NCBI RefSeq assembly: GCF_022808715.1
Contig: NZ_JAKZKX010000016.1
Location: forward strand, 1 to 64,000
DNA: 64,000 bases
Direction: 5' to 3'
From: Fundidesulfovibrio agrisoli
GTDB lineage: Bacteria; Desulfobacterota; Desulfovibrionia; Desulfovibrionales; Desulfovibrionaceae
A model generated the notes under the pieces. It was not told the origin of the DNA. It did no database searches and worked only from the letters and a program-made list of their open reading frames with translations. This document shows positions 25,792-32,811 of this stretch, one piece after another. How positions within the stretch are numbered: the first letter of the stretch is position 1; each line of letters opens with the position of its first letter. A program made the translations under genes and the position numbers.

Positions 25792-26107
25792 AGAGTGCCT
25801 CCTTCACTGAGAGTTCAGGTGCAGTTCCATGGAACAGGCCTTTTACGAGCCTGTTTGTTTGGAAGCCTTGGTCAACCAAGACCGCCGCTAAGTTCTTGCC
25901 TGTTTCCTCTACCCCTTCGCGGGTTGCGGGGTAAACCTCAAGGATGGCTTCCACGACGTCTAAAGCCTCCCTCGTTTCATTCAGTCGGCGCAGTAGGGCG
26001 TCTCGTTGTGCTGCGCAATCACCCCCAGACCGCTGCACAAGTTTGCCTCGACGGAATTTTGCTTTCTGCTCACCTGCAACACGAGCCGAACCCTGATTCT
26101 CTGCCAT
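25775..26107 (-). CDS. Hypothetical phage protein, 110 residues
   Basis: This predicted cytoplasmic protein is mostly helical, with a basic N-terminus (VAGEQKAKFRRGKLVQR) and a coiled segment RDALLRRLNETREALDVVEAILEV (about 37-60). GGGGGC lies 4 bases before the ATG. It is transcribed divergently from the XRE repressor, the position where phages often encode early regulators or host-modulating proteins. I cannot assign a function. Confidence 0.6.
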   Translation of the reverse strand: MAENQGSARVAGEQKAKFRRGKLVQRSGGDCAAQRDALLRRLNETREALDVVEAILEVYPATREGVEETGKNLAAVLVDQGFQTNRLVKGLFHGTAPELSVKEALYEQAC

Positions 26108-26219
26108 GATGCCCCCTTTGTGCGGTTGTGGTCGACCCTTTGACCGTTTAGACTTGATGAATTAAGGCATACACAGCCGCAGAACGTGAGTCAATATATT
26201 AAGTCAATCGGAGGTGGGT
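26108..26219. promoter_or_regulatory. Divergent promoter/operator region of the element's repressor
   Basis: This 112-base AT-rich gap separates two diverging genes. It contains GGTC-N8-GACC (with the internal palindrome GGTCGACC) around 26134-26149 and a direct repeat AGTCAAT at 26189-26195 and 26202-26208, 13 bases apart. A TTGACC near 26144 could be a plus-strand -35 element. These are candidate operators for the XRE protein encoded immediately downstream. Confidence 0.4.
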
Positions 26220-26417
26220 ATGCTTACAGGGAAGGTCAAAGAGGCGATGGAACTAAGGGGGGTCACCATTCGCCAACTAGTTGCGCAGACGGGACTTTCG
26301 TCGGGAACTCTCCATCGTGCGCGAGGGGAGCAATTCACAAAATGCACCCTGGAAACCCTGGCGACCATCGCGGGGGCGCTTGGGGTGAAGGTTAAGACGC
26401 TGTTCGAGGAAGGGTGA
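26220..26417 (+). CDS. XRE/Cro-CI-type helix-turn-helix repressor
   Basis: This 65-residue protein is essentially one HTH domain: VKEAMELRGVTIRQLVAQTG, LSSGTLHRARGEQ and LETLATIAGALGVKVKTLFE give the five-helix XRE fold. The ATG at 26220 is preceded by GGAGG at a spacing of 5. It is the only rightward regulatory gene of the element and faces away from the lytic-side operon, which suggests a lysogeny or copy-control repressor. It lacks the cleavage domain of CI-type repressors, so induction would have to differ from RecA-triggered autocleavage. Confidence 0.88.
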   Translation: MLTGKVKEAMELRGVTIRQLVAQTGLSSGTLHRARGEQFTKCTLETLATIAGALGVKVKTLFEEG

Positions 26418-26511
26418 GAACCTTGGGCTAGGGGCGGGTCAAAAACGGTTCACTTTTGAGGCGCGCCTAAGTATAGCGCGGTCATTGAACCCGAAGATAT
26501 TGAGGCTCCCT

Positions 26512-26961
26512 ATGCCCCCAAAGAAGAAACGCCAGCGTGACCCACTTAAGACTAATGTGTGTTATGCAATCGACGCGGTAGACAACTTGAGCTGGGGTGG
26601 GGAAGTGTCGTATTCAATCGCAAATGACTACTCTTCAAGCGCAAGTATTGAAATGAAATCAACAATTGTCTTTGCAAACACAAAGAAAGTCCCCATCGGC
26701 ATCGATACAAAGGTTAGAATATTCATAGCTGAAGTAAATAAGAATTCCGAGTGGGTTGGATTCATAGAGAGGCGCAAGGGGTATGTTTCGATCGTTGCCT
26801 ATGTTCCATGGAATGTTGGAAGCCACATTCACATGATTCTTTTGTCAGGTAAGGCAAGGAGTATATATTTTGACGGAACGGAAATGTTTAATAAGCGCGG
26901 ATTTATCAGTTCCGTAGGCATGTCACAGAGCATCGAAGACACGTGGGGATCAATCGGCTGA
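26512..26961 (+). CDS. AT-rich accessory gene of unknown function
   Basis: This protein is about 149 residues (158 if TTG 26485 is used). The N-terminus is very basic (MPPKKKRQRDPLK); the rest is beta-rich, with GGEVSYSIANDYSSSASIE, FIERRKGYVSIVAYVPW and SGKARSIYFDGTEMF. Its base composition is strikingly lower in GC than the neighbours (AAT, ATA and AAA codons are common), a sign of separate acquisition. It follows the XRE repressor in the same direction, the usual place for lysogenic-conversion or superinfection-exclusion cargo. No family is recognised. Confidence 0.65.
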   Translation: MPPKKKRQRDPLKTNVCYAIDAVDNLSWGGEVSYSIANDYSSSASIEMKSTIVFANTKKVPIGIDTKVRIFIAEVNKNSEWVGFIERRKGYVSIVAYVPWNVGSHIHMILLSGKARSIYFDGTEMFNKRGFISSVGMSQSIEDTWGSIG

Positions 26962-27106
26962 GCGCGCCTCCGGCCTTTTCCGTGCGCCCTACACGCAAGG
27001 TACGCTCACGGGCGGGACAGATCATCGGACGCCCCTAGTTGTGCGCAATAGCGGCCCATCCGCACAGAGGACGGGCCGCCACGGATTTTCACTATCGCTC
27101 GCCGCA

Positions 27107-29389
27107 TCACTTCCCGGCGGGCATACCCTCCCCAAACAGCCCTCCCAATACCCCCTTGGGCAGTGCAAGCATACCTTGATATGCTGTCATGTTGGCCGGG
27201 TTCCTGGGTATGAGCGATTGCCAGTTCTGAGGCGGGTTGAACAAAAGGTCCGCCAGGGGGCCAGCATTCTTGTTGAAGAGATAGTCCCGGTACATATCCG
27301 CCCACCTGCTAGGGCTGAACGCCTTGCCCAAGCCCAAGGCTGACAGCACGGCGCTATCCACTGGCCCCTGCGTGGCGTTCTGCATGGCCTCCACAGCGGG
27401 GCCACCCGCGAATGTCCAGGACTGCCCACCAGTGCCTTGAGATGCCTTATGCAGCGCATCCAGGAGCCCCGTGAACTCCTGGTGTTGCTCTGGGGTCATA
27501 GCTTCACGCCACATACCCCGCGCATTGTCAGACCCTCCAAGAGCCTTTCCAATCTGTCCGGGGTAGTTGCCCATGCCGCCGTTGGCGCTCTGCTTGAATC
27601 CCTGCGAGGTCTGGAGGAGGCGACCAAACACGGTATCATTCCAGGCTTGCGGAGTGAGTGAAAGCGCCTCGCGGGCATTGGCCGCCATTGCTGGCGTGGT
27701 GGTGTTGGGGTTGAGAAGGAGGCCGGGAGCTTTCCAGGCGTTGTCAGGCGTAAGCTGCGCAACCTTACCTATCAGGCCATCCGTCAGAGCATTCACGGGC
27801 TCCGACATTTCCCGGAACCTCTGGTTCGCAGTCGAGAAACCCGGCACGTTCTGATCCATGAAGCCCATGAGGTCATTCTTTACGCTCATGAGCGCGGCCC
27901 GGCCTTGATTCTCCGACGGTTGCAAGCCCTCTATCAAAGCGTCAATGCCTTGCTTCGCCCCTTGGAGGGCTTCGGGAGTGTTCTTGGGCTGACCGTTGAA
28001 CATGATCTGCGCCTTGGCCCTCTCCAGCAAACCACGAACGGCTTCAGGCGTGTTCTGGCTATTGGTCCTGGCATCAAGCCCCTGGATGATCGGCGACACG
28101 TCCAGCGTGGTTGTCGGGGGCGCGATGGACTGCGCACCGGCCTGGATCGGTCCGGGGTTAGCGGCCAGCGGCAACGTTTTGGGGTCCGCCCACCTGTTGC
28201 CATCCCAAACCCATTCGGCAGCGTTCGGGGTAGGGGTTTGCCGCGCTTCGGGCTTGAGAAATGCGAGGTCATACAACGGGCCAGCGGTGCGCTCCCTGGC
28301 GTTTCTGGCTTCCTGTATGGCCGTCTGCGCCCCGTTGACGGTGTTCTGCCCCAGCATGGAAACGTCAGACCCGGAGGCATTGCGGCCCGCGAAGTCCTCC
28401 AGGGCATTTTTGGCCGCCGCGTTCTGAGCCTCCCCGGCTCGCTTGGCGATTCCTAGCGACTGCGGGAGCATCCGCAGCCGGGATTCAGCCGACAAAAGCC
28501 CCGGATCGCCTGTTGCCTGCCCAAGACTCAGCGGAATGGGAGATTCCTTGAGGGCTGAAGCGCCAGCTTGCGCAGCTTCGGGCGTGATTCCCTCCAGGAT
28601 GCGTTGCGGCATGATGTTGCGTAGCCCATTGGGGAACCTGTTGGCAGCAGCATCAACAAAGTTTGAAACCGCGTTCATAGCCCCTGGCAGACGGTTTAAG
28701 CCGTAGGTTGCTACGCCTGCGCCTGCACCGACCGCCCCGGCCCGTGCCGCGTCCATGAGATCAAAGGATTGCTTGGGAGCGCCCACAGTGTCAGGCAGGA
28801 CGCGCTTTGCGATATAGCTGCGAATCAAGTCATCGAGCGTTGCCGCCCCGCCCTGCGCAAGGGGGTTGGCTGTCACGGCCAGGGAAGATCCCCCAGTGAA
28901 GGGGGCTGTCGCTAATGCCCCTACGTTCAAGGCTGTTGAAACGGGGTTGGCTGCAAACTCGGCTACGGAGGACTTGCCAAAGTTCGCCGCTGCATCCACC
29001 GGGTTTGTGCCGCCCAGCCCGCCAACGCGGACAAGCTCCCCGCCGTCCTTCATGTACACGCTTCCATCCTTGATGGTGAAATCCGTGGTCGGGCGGTCCA
29101 GGGCCTTGGCAGCGATGCCGATACGCTGGGCATCGTCTCCGGCGTAGCGCAGGGCAACTAGGCTTTTGAAGTCCAAGGGCTGCACGCGAGTAGGCTTCAG
29201 GCTCTCAGCGGTCTTGCTGTCAACGGGCGGTCGGTAAAAGTTGGCCTCGCCACCAAGCCGAGAGGCCATGTCATCGGGAAGGGCAGCTTGCCCGGCATCC
29301 AGGGGGGCCGGGGCGTTGACTCCCAAAAATCCTAAGGCGGTTTGCGCTTTCGGCGTGGCGGTGATGAGGAAATCGAGTGCCTTTGTCAT
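27107..29389 (-). CDS. Podovirus-type DNA ejection / internal virion protein
   Basis: This 760-residue, Ala/Gly-rich protein has long predicted helices and amphipathic or hydrophobic glycine stretches (VGALATAPFTGGSSLAVTA, ARAGAVGAGAGVATYGLN), as in P22-like ejection proteins and T7-like internal core proteins that form the channel through the cell envelope. The region 190-560 is dominated by Ala/Gln-rich helices. It starts 2 bases after the stop of the upstream gene, with GGGATGGAAT as ribosome site. I base the family on composition, length and its place next to a peptidoglycan-hydrolase-like virion protein, so the exact homologue is uncertain. It is the last gene of the phage operon. Confidence 0.65.
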   Translation of the reverse strand: MTKALDFLITATPKAQTALGFLGVNAPAPLDAGQAALPDDMASRLGGEANFYRPPVDSKTAESLKPTRVQPLDFKSLVALRYAGDDAQRIGIAAKALDRPTTDFTIKDGSVYMKDGGELVRVGGLGGTNPVDAAANFGKSSVAEFAANPVSTALNVGALATAPFTGGSSLAVTANPLAQGGAATLDDLIRSYIAKRVLPDTVGAPKQSFDLMDAARAGAVGAGAGVATYGLNRLPGAMNAVSNFVDAAANRFPNGLRNIMPQRILEGITPEAAQAGASALKESPIPLSLGQATGDPGLLSAESRLRMLPQSLGIAKRAGEAQNAAAKNALEDFAGRNASGSDVSMLGQNTVNGAQTAIQEARNARERTAGPLYDLAFLKPEARQTPTPNAAEWVWDGNRWADPKTLPLAANPGPIQAGAQSIAPPTTTLDVSPIIQGLDARTNSQNTPEAVRGLLERAKAQIMFNGQPKNTPEALQGAKQGIDALIEGLQPSENQGRAALMSVKNDLMGFMDQNVPGFSTANQRFREMSEPVNALTDGLIGKVAQLTPDNAWKAPGLLLNPNTTTPAMAANAREALSLTPQAWNDTVFGRLLQTSQGFKQSANGGMGNYPGQIGKALGGSDNARGMWREAMTPEQHQEFTGLLDALHKASQGTGGQSWTFAGGPAVEAMQNATQGPVDSAVLSALGLGKAFSPSRWADMYRDYLFNKNAGPLADLLFNPPQNWQSLIPRNPANMTAYQGMLALPKGVLGGLFGEGMPAGK

Positions 29390-29390
29390 G

Positions 29391-31163
29391 TTATTCCATC
29401 CCGAATTGGTTGCGCAGGATGCTCGCGGCCTGATCCTGCGACAGTTGACCAGACTGGAAGGCCGCCTTCACGTCGTCAGGGGTCTTGAAGGAAGGTGATG
29501 CTGGGGCTGGTCCCGCACCGATGTCAGACGGGGTTGCCTGCTTCCTGCCTGGGCGTTCGTCCTCCAGTCGCTTCGCCTGCGCCTGATTCCAGCCAGCCAG
29601 ACGGCCTTCATAGTCGGCGTAGTCCTTGAGGCCGGTGAAGTGCTGCTGTTTTTGAAGCGCCAGCCCTGATTCGGTGCGGGCTATCTCCATGAGGCGGCGG
29701 TTGACCTCTGGCAGGTTCTGGGGGCTGATGTTCATGCTCTCGATCGACCGGCGGTCGGCATCCGAGAAGTTGGTGTGGAAGGCCGTGGTGTTCTGCACGA
29801 TAGGCAAGAGCATACGGGCAGAGAGCGCCTGTAACGTGTTGATGTCGTTAGCGGACTCAATGAGTCCTCCGAGTTGTCCGCCGAGCCCGAGCGCCTGCGC
29901 CAGGCCACCCACCGTCTTCTTAATGTTGGATAGCGAACCCGAGGCGTCCAGCAGCGGTTCGGCATGGTTCAAGATCGTCAATGTCTTGAGCGCCCCGTCT
30001 GCATCCTTGGCGATCTGCACACGTGCGTCATTGAAAATCTTGGCTTGCTCCTTGGCGGAAGCTTCCTGTTCAGGGGGCATGTTTACGTTGACGCTTTGGG
30101 TCGAGTTGGCCTGGTTGTATTCTTTCACAAGCGCAGATTCAGTTCGGTTGCCGGGGTCGAAGTCGCGCCCAAACTTGATCTTGAACCACTGCGCCCCGTC
30201 GAGCTTCTCCGGGATGTCGCGCTTGGTGATATCCTGAATGAGCTTAGCGGAGTTCAGGGCGTCTATGGCGGGCTTATAGCCCATCCCGGCCAGCGTACTG
30301 ATCTGATCGCGCCTATTAGGGTCCGTGAACCACGCCGGGAGATGCGCAGATGGCTGGTATGGCTGCTGGGGCCTTGGTGCCCCGGTCGCGTCCGTAGCTG
30401 TCCCGGTGTTGTTGGCAGCGTATTGCGCTCCCTGGGCTGATTGCATGGGCTGCGCGGGGAACCAACCCATAGGGACTTCCCCGAGGCCGGTAGCCTTCGC
30501 CAGCACGGAAGGATTGACCCCCCCGGCGCTGCCTTCCTGCTGCATCATGGCCCGCGTCACGCCAAAGCGCGTCATGGGGTCATTCCAGTCAAGTGGCTGG
30601 TGAACGTCCAGCCCGGTCATCTGCGCTACATTGGCCGAATATGCTTCCGGGTTGTTGTTGCCGTCTCCAGCAGGGGCGTAACGGCTAACTATCTTCCAGA
30701 TGGTGTTGTGCCCGCCCTGGTTGTATCTGCCCAAGAGGTCCACCATCGCTTGCGTTCCAGCCTCCATGCTGGGGAAAGCCTGGAAAGCATTTTGCCCAGG
30801 AACCCTGATATTTCCAGGGTTGTTGTTTCGCTGCCAGATGGGCGCGCTTCCGCCCGTGCTGGGAGATGTCCAACTCAGGGGAGCGCTCTGCTGGGTGGAG
30901 AAGGGCGGCGAAGGCTGCGAATACACTGGGCTGTTTTCACCTGTGATGATGGACATGAAGTAGCGGTTCTTCTTGAGTTCTTCCGCCAGCTTTTGCGTCT
31001 CCATATCCTTGAGCGCGGAGGTAATCTCCATGCCCTTGTCTTCGCGGTCAGCAGCACGACGCATAAGACCAAGCTTTTCGTTTTGGAACTGGCGATCCAG
31101 GCCCCTGTCCAGGCCCTGCGAGAATCCCATGAGGCCCATGCCGATATCGTTTAGGATGCTCAT
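29391..31163 (-). CDS. Internal virion protein with lysozyme-like domain
   Basis: This is a 590-residue protein. Residues about 100-215 contain NNNPGNIRVPGQ, MEAGTQAMVDLLGRY and TIWKIVSRYAPAGDGNNNPE, the hallmark of phage virion-associated peptidoglycan hydrolases. The flanks are helical (ADREDKGMEITSALKDMETQ; EQEASAKEQAKIFNDARVQI), as in podovirus internal core proteins. Together with the 760-residue protein downstream it would form the ejection apparatus. ATG 31163 is chosen because GGAGG is 7 bases upstream. An in-frame GTG at 31169 would be too close. Confidence 0.8.
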   Translation of the reverse strand: MSILNDIGMGLMGFSQGLDRGLDRQFQNEKLGLMRRAADREDKGMEITSALKDMETQKLAEELKKNRYFMSIITGENSPVYSQPSPPFSTQQSAPLSWTSPSTGGSAPIWQRNNNPGNIRVPGQNAFQAFPSMEAGTQAMVDLLGRYNQGGHNTIWKIVSRYAPAGDGNNNPEAYSANVAQMTGLDVHQPLDWNDPMTRFGVTRAMMQQEGSAGGVNPSVLAKATGLGEVPMGWFPAQPMQSAQGAQYAANNTGTATDATGAPRPQQPYQPSAHLPAWFTDPNRRDQISTLAGMGYKPAIDALNSAKLIQDITKRDIPEKLDGAQWFKIKFGRDFDPGNRTESALVKEYNQANSTQSVNVNMPPEQEASAKEQAKIFNDARVQIAKDADGALKTLTILNHAEPLLDASGSLSNIKKTVGGLAQALGLGGQLGGLIESANDINTLQALSARMLLPIVQNTTAFHTNFSDADRRSIESMNISPQNLPEVNRRLMEIARTESGLALQKQQHFTGLKDYADYEGRLAGWNQAQAKRLEDERPGRKQATPSDIGAGPAPASPSFKTPDDVKAAFQSGQLSQDQAASILRNQFGME

Positions 31164-31396
31164 TAGCACGCCTCCATTGTAAGAAATTCGAGGTGCTGTC
31201 GCTGCAAGTGCTCCTTGTAGGAGTCGTAGTTGTGGAATTGTCGGGCGATGGCCTCAGCCCGCGCCGCCTCTTCATGGAGTTCGATAAGGCCCAGCCCCAT
31301 TTCCTGCTGGGCGCTCGCCACGCACCACGCAGGCACCTCCCCGGCACACGCGCACGGGCCTTCCAACCGCCTCAACCGTTTAGCCATATTGTTCAT
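31163..31396 (-). CDS. Small phage protein, 77 residues, unknown
   Basis: MNNMAKRLRRLEGPCACAGE opens a helical protein with a Glu/Ala/His-rich middle (LIELHEEAARAEAIARQFHN). The ATG overlaps the upstream stop (ATGA) and its TAA overlaps the next ATG, a tight phage-operon pattern. The CACAG cysteine motif and size do not identify a family. Confidence 0.7.
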   Translation of the reverse strand: MNNMAKRLRRLEGPCACAGEVPAWCVASAQQEMGLGLIELHEEAARAEAIARQFHNYDSYKEHLQRQHLEFLTMEAC

Positions 31397-31845
31397 CTGA
31401 TGTTCTCCCGCGCCTCAAGGGCGCTCAAACGTTGTTCGATTTCCGCCGTCTCAAGTGTCTTGCGGTGGCTCTCCAGCAACCCGGCTAGGGCCTGACCTTC
31501 GTTGGGGGTGATGTCGCCTCTGGCCACAGCCTCCAGAATGGCGCAGGTGGCTTTCGGTAGGTCCGCCGCGCACTCGATTTTCGGCAAGCCCGCCAGGGTG
31601 ACGGGCGAGTCCTTGCGGGGCGGGGCTAGCCTCTCCAGACAAAGGCGCATGGCTACAGAATCGCCCGCTAAGGCCATCTCAACGGCTTTCCTGGTCAACG
31701 TCTCGGCCTCGCCATCAAGAAGCGCCAGGACGGCTAAGGTAGCCTTGTGGCGGCTCCCGGTGGGGCAGCCTGCCGGGTTTCCCGACTGGCCGGGCTTCCA
31801 GGGGCGGCCTGGCCCCCGCTGTTTTTTCTGTGTCTTATCTGTCAT
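31393..31845 (-). CDS. DUF5681-domain protein
   Basis: This 150-residue protein starts MTDKTQKKQRGPGRPWKPGQ and has the GRPxxPGQSGNPAGxPxGSR motif of DUF5681, a basic segment found at the N-terminus of small phage proteins often next to terminase genes. The rest is helical (LARLDGEAE-like segments, ESHRKTLETAEIEQRLSALE). A role as a small-terminase-like DNA-binding protein is possible, but no large terminase follows. The start overlaps the ERCC4 gene by 11 bases. Confidence 0.8.
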   Translation of the reverse strand: MTDKTQKKQRGPGRPWKPGQSGNPAGCPTGSRHKATLAVLALLDGEAETLTRKAVEMALAGDSVAMRLCLERLAPPRKDSPVTLAGLPKIECAADLPKATCAILEAVARGDITPNEGQALAGLLESHRKTLETAEIEQRLSALEARENIR

Positions 31846-32413
31846 GTACGGATCTCTTTTGCGTGAACACTTTGCCTGCTGATTTCGATTTGCCGCGCCG
31901 CTTTCCAATGGCTTCCAGTTCAACCAAGGCTGCTTGCTCAAGAAGCGCCTCTTTCTTTTCCCGCTGGAATTTCTCTAGGGTCCAATAGGTCGCGTATTCC
32001 GCGCCCGATCGGCTCCCAGCCCACACGAACGGGCAGCGGTAGCGCACCTGAAATGCAAGGATGCTCTGTAAGGCCGCGTGCGGGTCCATCCGTGAGGTGT
32101 AGCGGTGCCGGGCTACGTCCTCCACACTCGCCTCGATCACCACGGCGAAGCACTCCAGAAACCGGGAACGCTCAAGCTCACGTTCAAAGCGCTCCCGGCC
32201 CACAGTCAGGCAACCGATAAGGTCATCCAGGGATTTGCGCTCAACCGAAACGCAATGCTCAAGCCCGGCAAGGCTGTAATCTCCAGTTGTCAGTGTCCCT
32301 CGTGTGAGGTGAGCGGGGTATTTGTCAGGAGCAAAGGGGAAGGGGAGCTGTTCGCGTGTGTCGATGATGATTGGAAGCAAGGGAGTCTTCGGGGGGTTAC
32401 CCTTCACCGGCAT
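31835..32413 (-). CDS. ERCC4-type (XPF/Mus81 fold) nuclease
   Basis: This 192-residue protein has the ERCC4 nuclease residues in order: IIIDTREQLPF (near 15-25), GDYSLAGL near 44-51, and the diagnostic VERKSLDDL followed by GRERFERELER. These coordinate two metals for cleavage of branched or structured DNA. Stand-alone ERCC4 proteins occur in phages as recombination or replication nucleases. No helix-hairpin-helix or helicase domain is attached. It lies downstream of the primase-helicase in the same operon, overlapping the 85-residue gene before it by 17 bases. Confidence 0.88.
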   Translation of the reverse strand: MPVKGNPPKTPLLPIIIDTREQLPFPFAPDKYPAHLTRGTLTTGDYSLAGLEHCVSVERKSLDDLIGCLTVGRERFERELERSRFLECFAVVIEASVEDVARHRYTSRMDPHAALQSILAFQVRYRCPFVWAGSRSGAEYATYWTLEKFQREKKEALLEQAALVELEAIGKRRGKSKSAGKVFTQKRSVHDR

Positions 32414-32654
32414 CCCCCCTGTTGTCGTATATGCCCAACAAGTGGGCGTAAGCCACGCGGTACGCCTCGCCAGACCTTACCGCTGCGTGCGGGTGGCGGC
32501 TCGCGAAGCCCACCAGGGTTTTGAAGGCGGGCTTGATGACGTGAAACCATAGGCGGTCGCTATCTTCCCCCGCGTGCTGGCGGGCCAGGGCCTCCGCTTC
32601 CTTCAAGCGCGGCTCCAACTCAACCAGGGCGGAATATGTCAGTGTCGTTTTCAT
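32397..32654 (-). CDS. Small phage protein, 85 residues, unknown
   Basis: MKTTLTYSALVELEPRLKEA opens a helical, acidic and His-containing protein (RLWFHVIKPAFKTLVGFASR). ATG 32654 has GGGGCTGAG upstream; a longer in-frame start has none. It lies just downstream of the G-rich inverted repeat and overlaps the ERCC4 gene. No family is recognised. Confidence 0.65.
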   Translation of the reverse strand: MKTTLTYSALVELEPRLKEAEALARQHAGEDSDRLWFHVIKPAFKTLVGFASRHPHAAVRSGEAYRVAYAHLLGIYDNRGDAGEG

Positions 32655-32694
32655 ATGCTCAGCCCCTTGGCAGTTGATAGCCTGTATCAATTAC

Positions 32695-32811
32695 GGGGGT
32701 TTCAGGGGTTTCGGGGGTTTGTTCCGGTCCTTTCAGGAAAACTGTCAAAGTAACTGTCTGACACTTTTTCCGCGTTGGGTTGTAGAAACCCCTAAAACCC
32801 CTGAAACCCCT
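32695..32811. repeat. Inverted G4T3-type repeats flanking a 65-base spacer
   Basis: Three units of GGGG(G)TTT at 32695-32720 are matched by three units of AAA(A)CCCC in opposite orientation at 32786-32811. The arms are nearly complementary and could form a stem. Each strand alone also carries a three-run G tract. The block starts exactly at the primase-helicase stop codon and precedes the small gene on the same strand. It could be a terminator, a replication origin or a protein-binding array. Confidence 0.75.
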
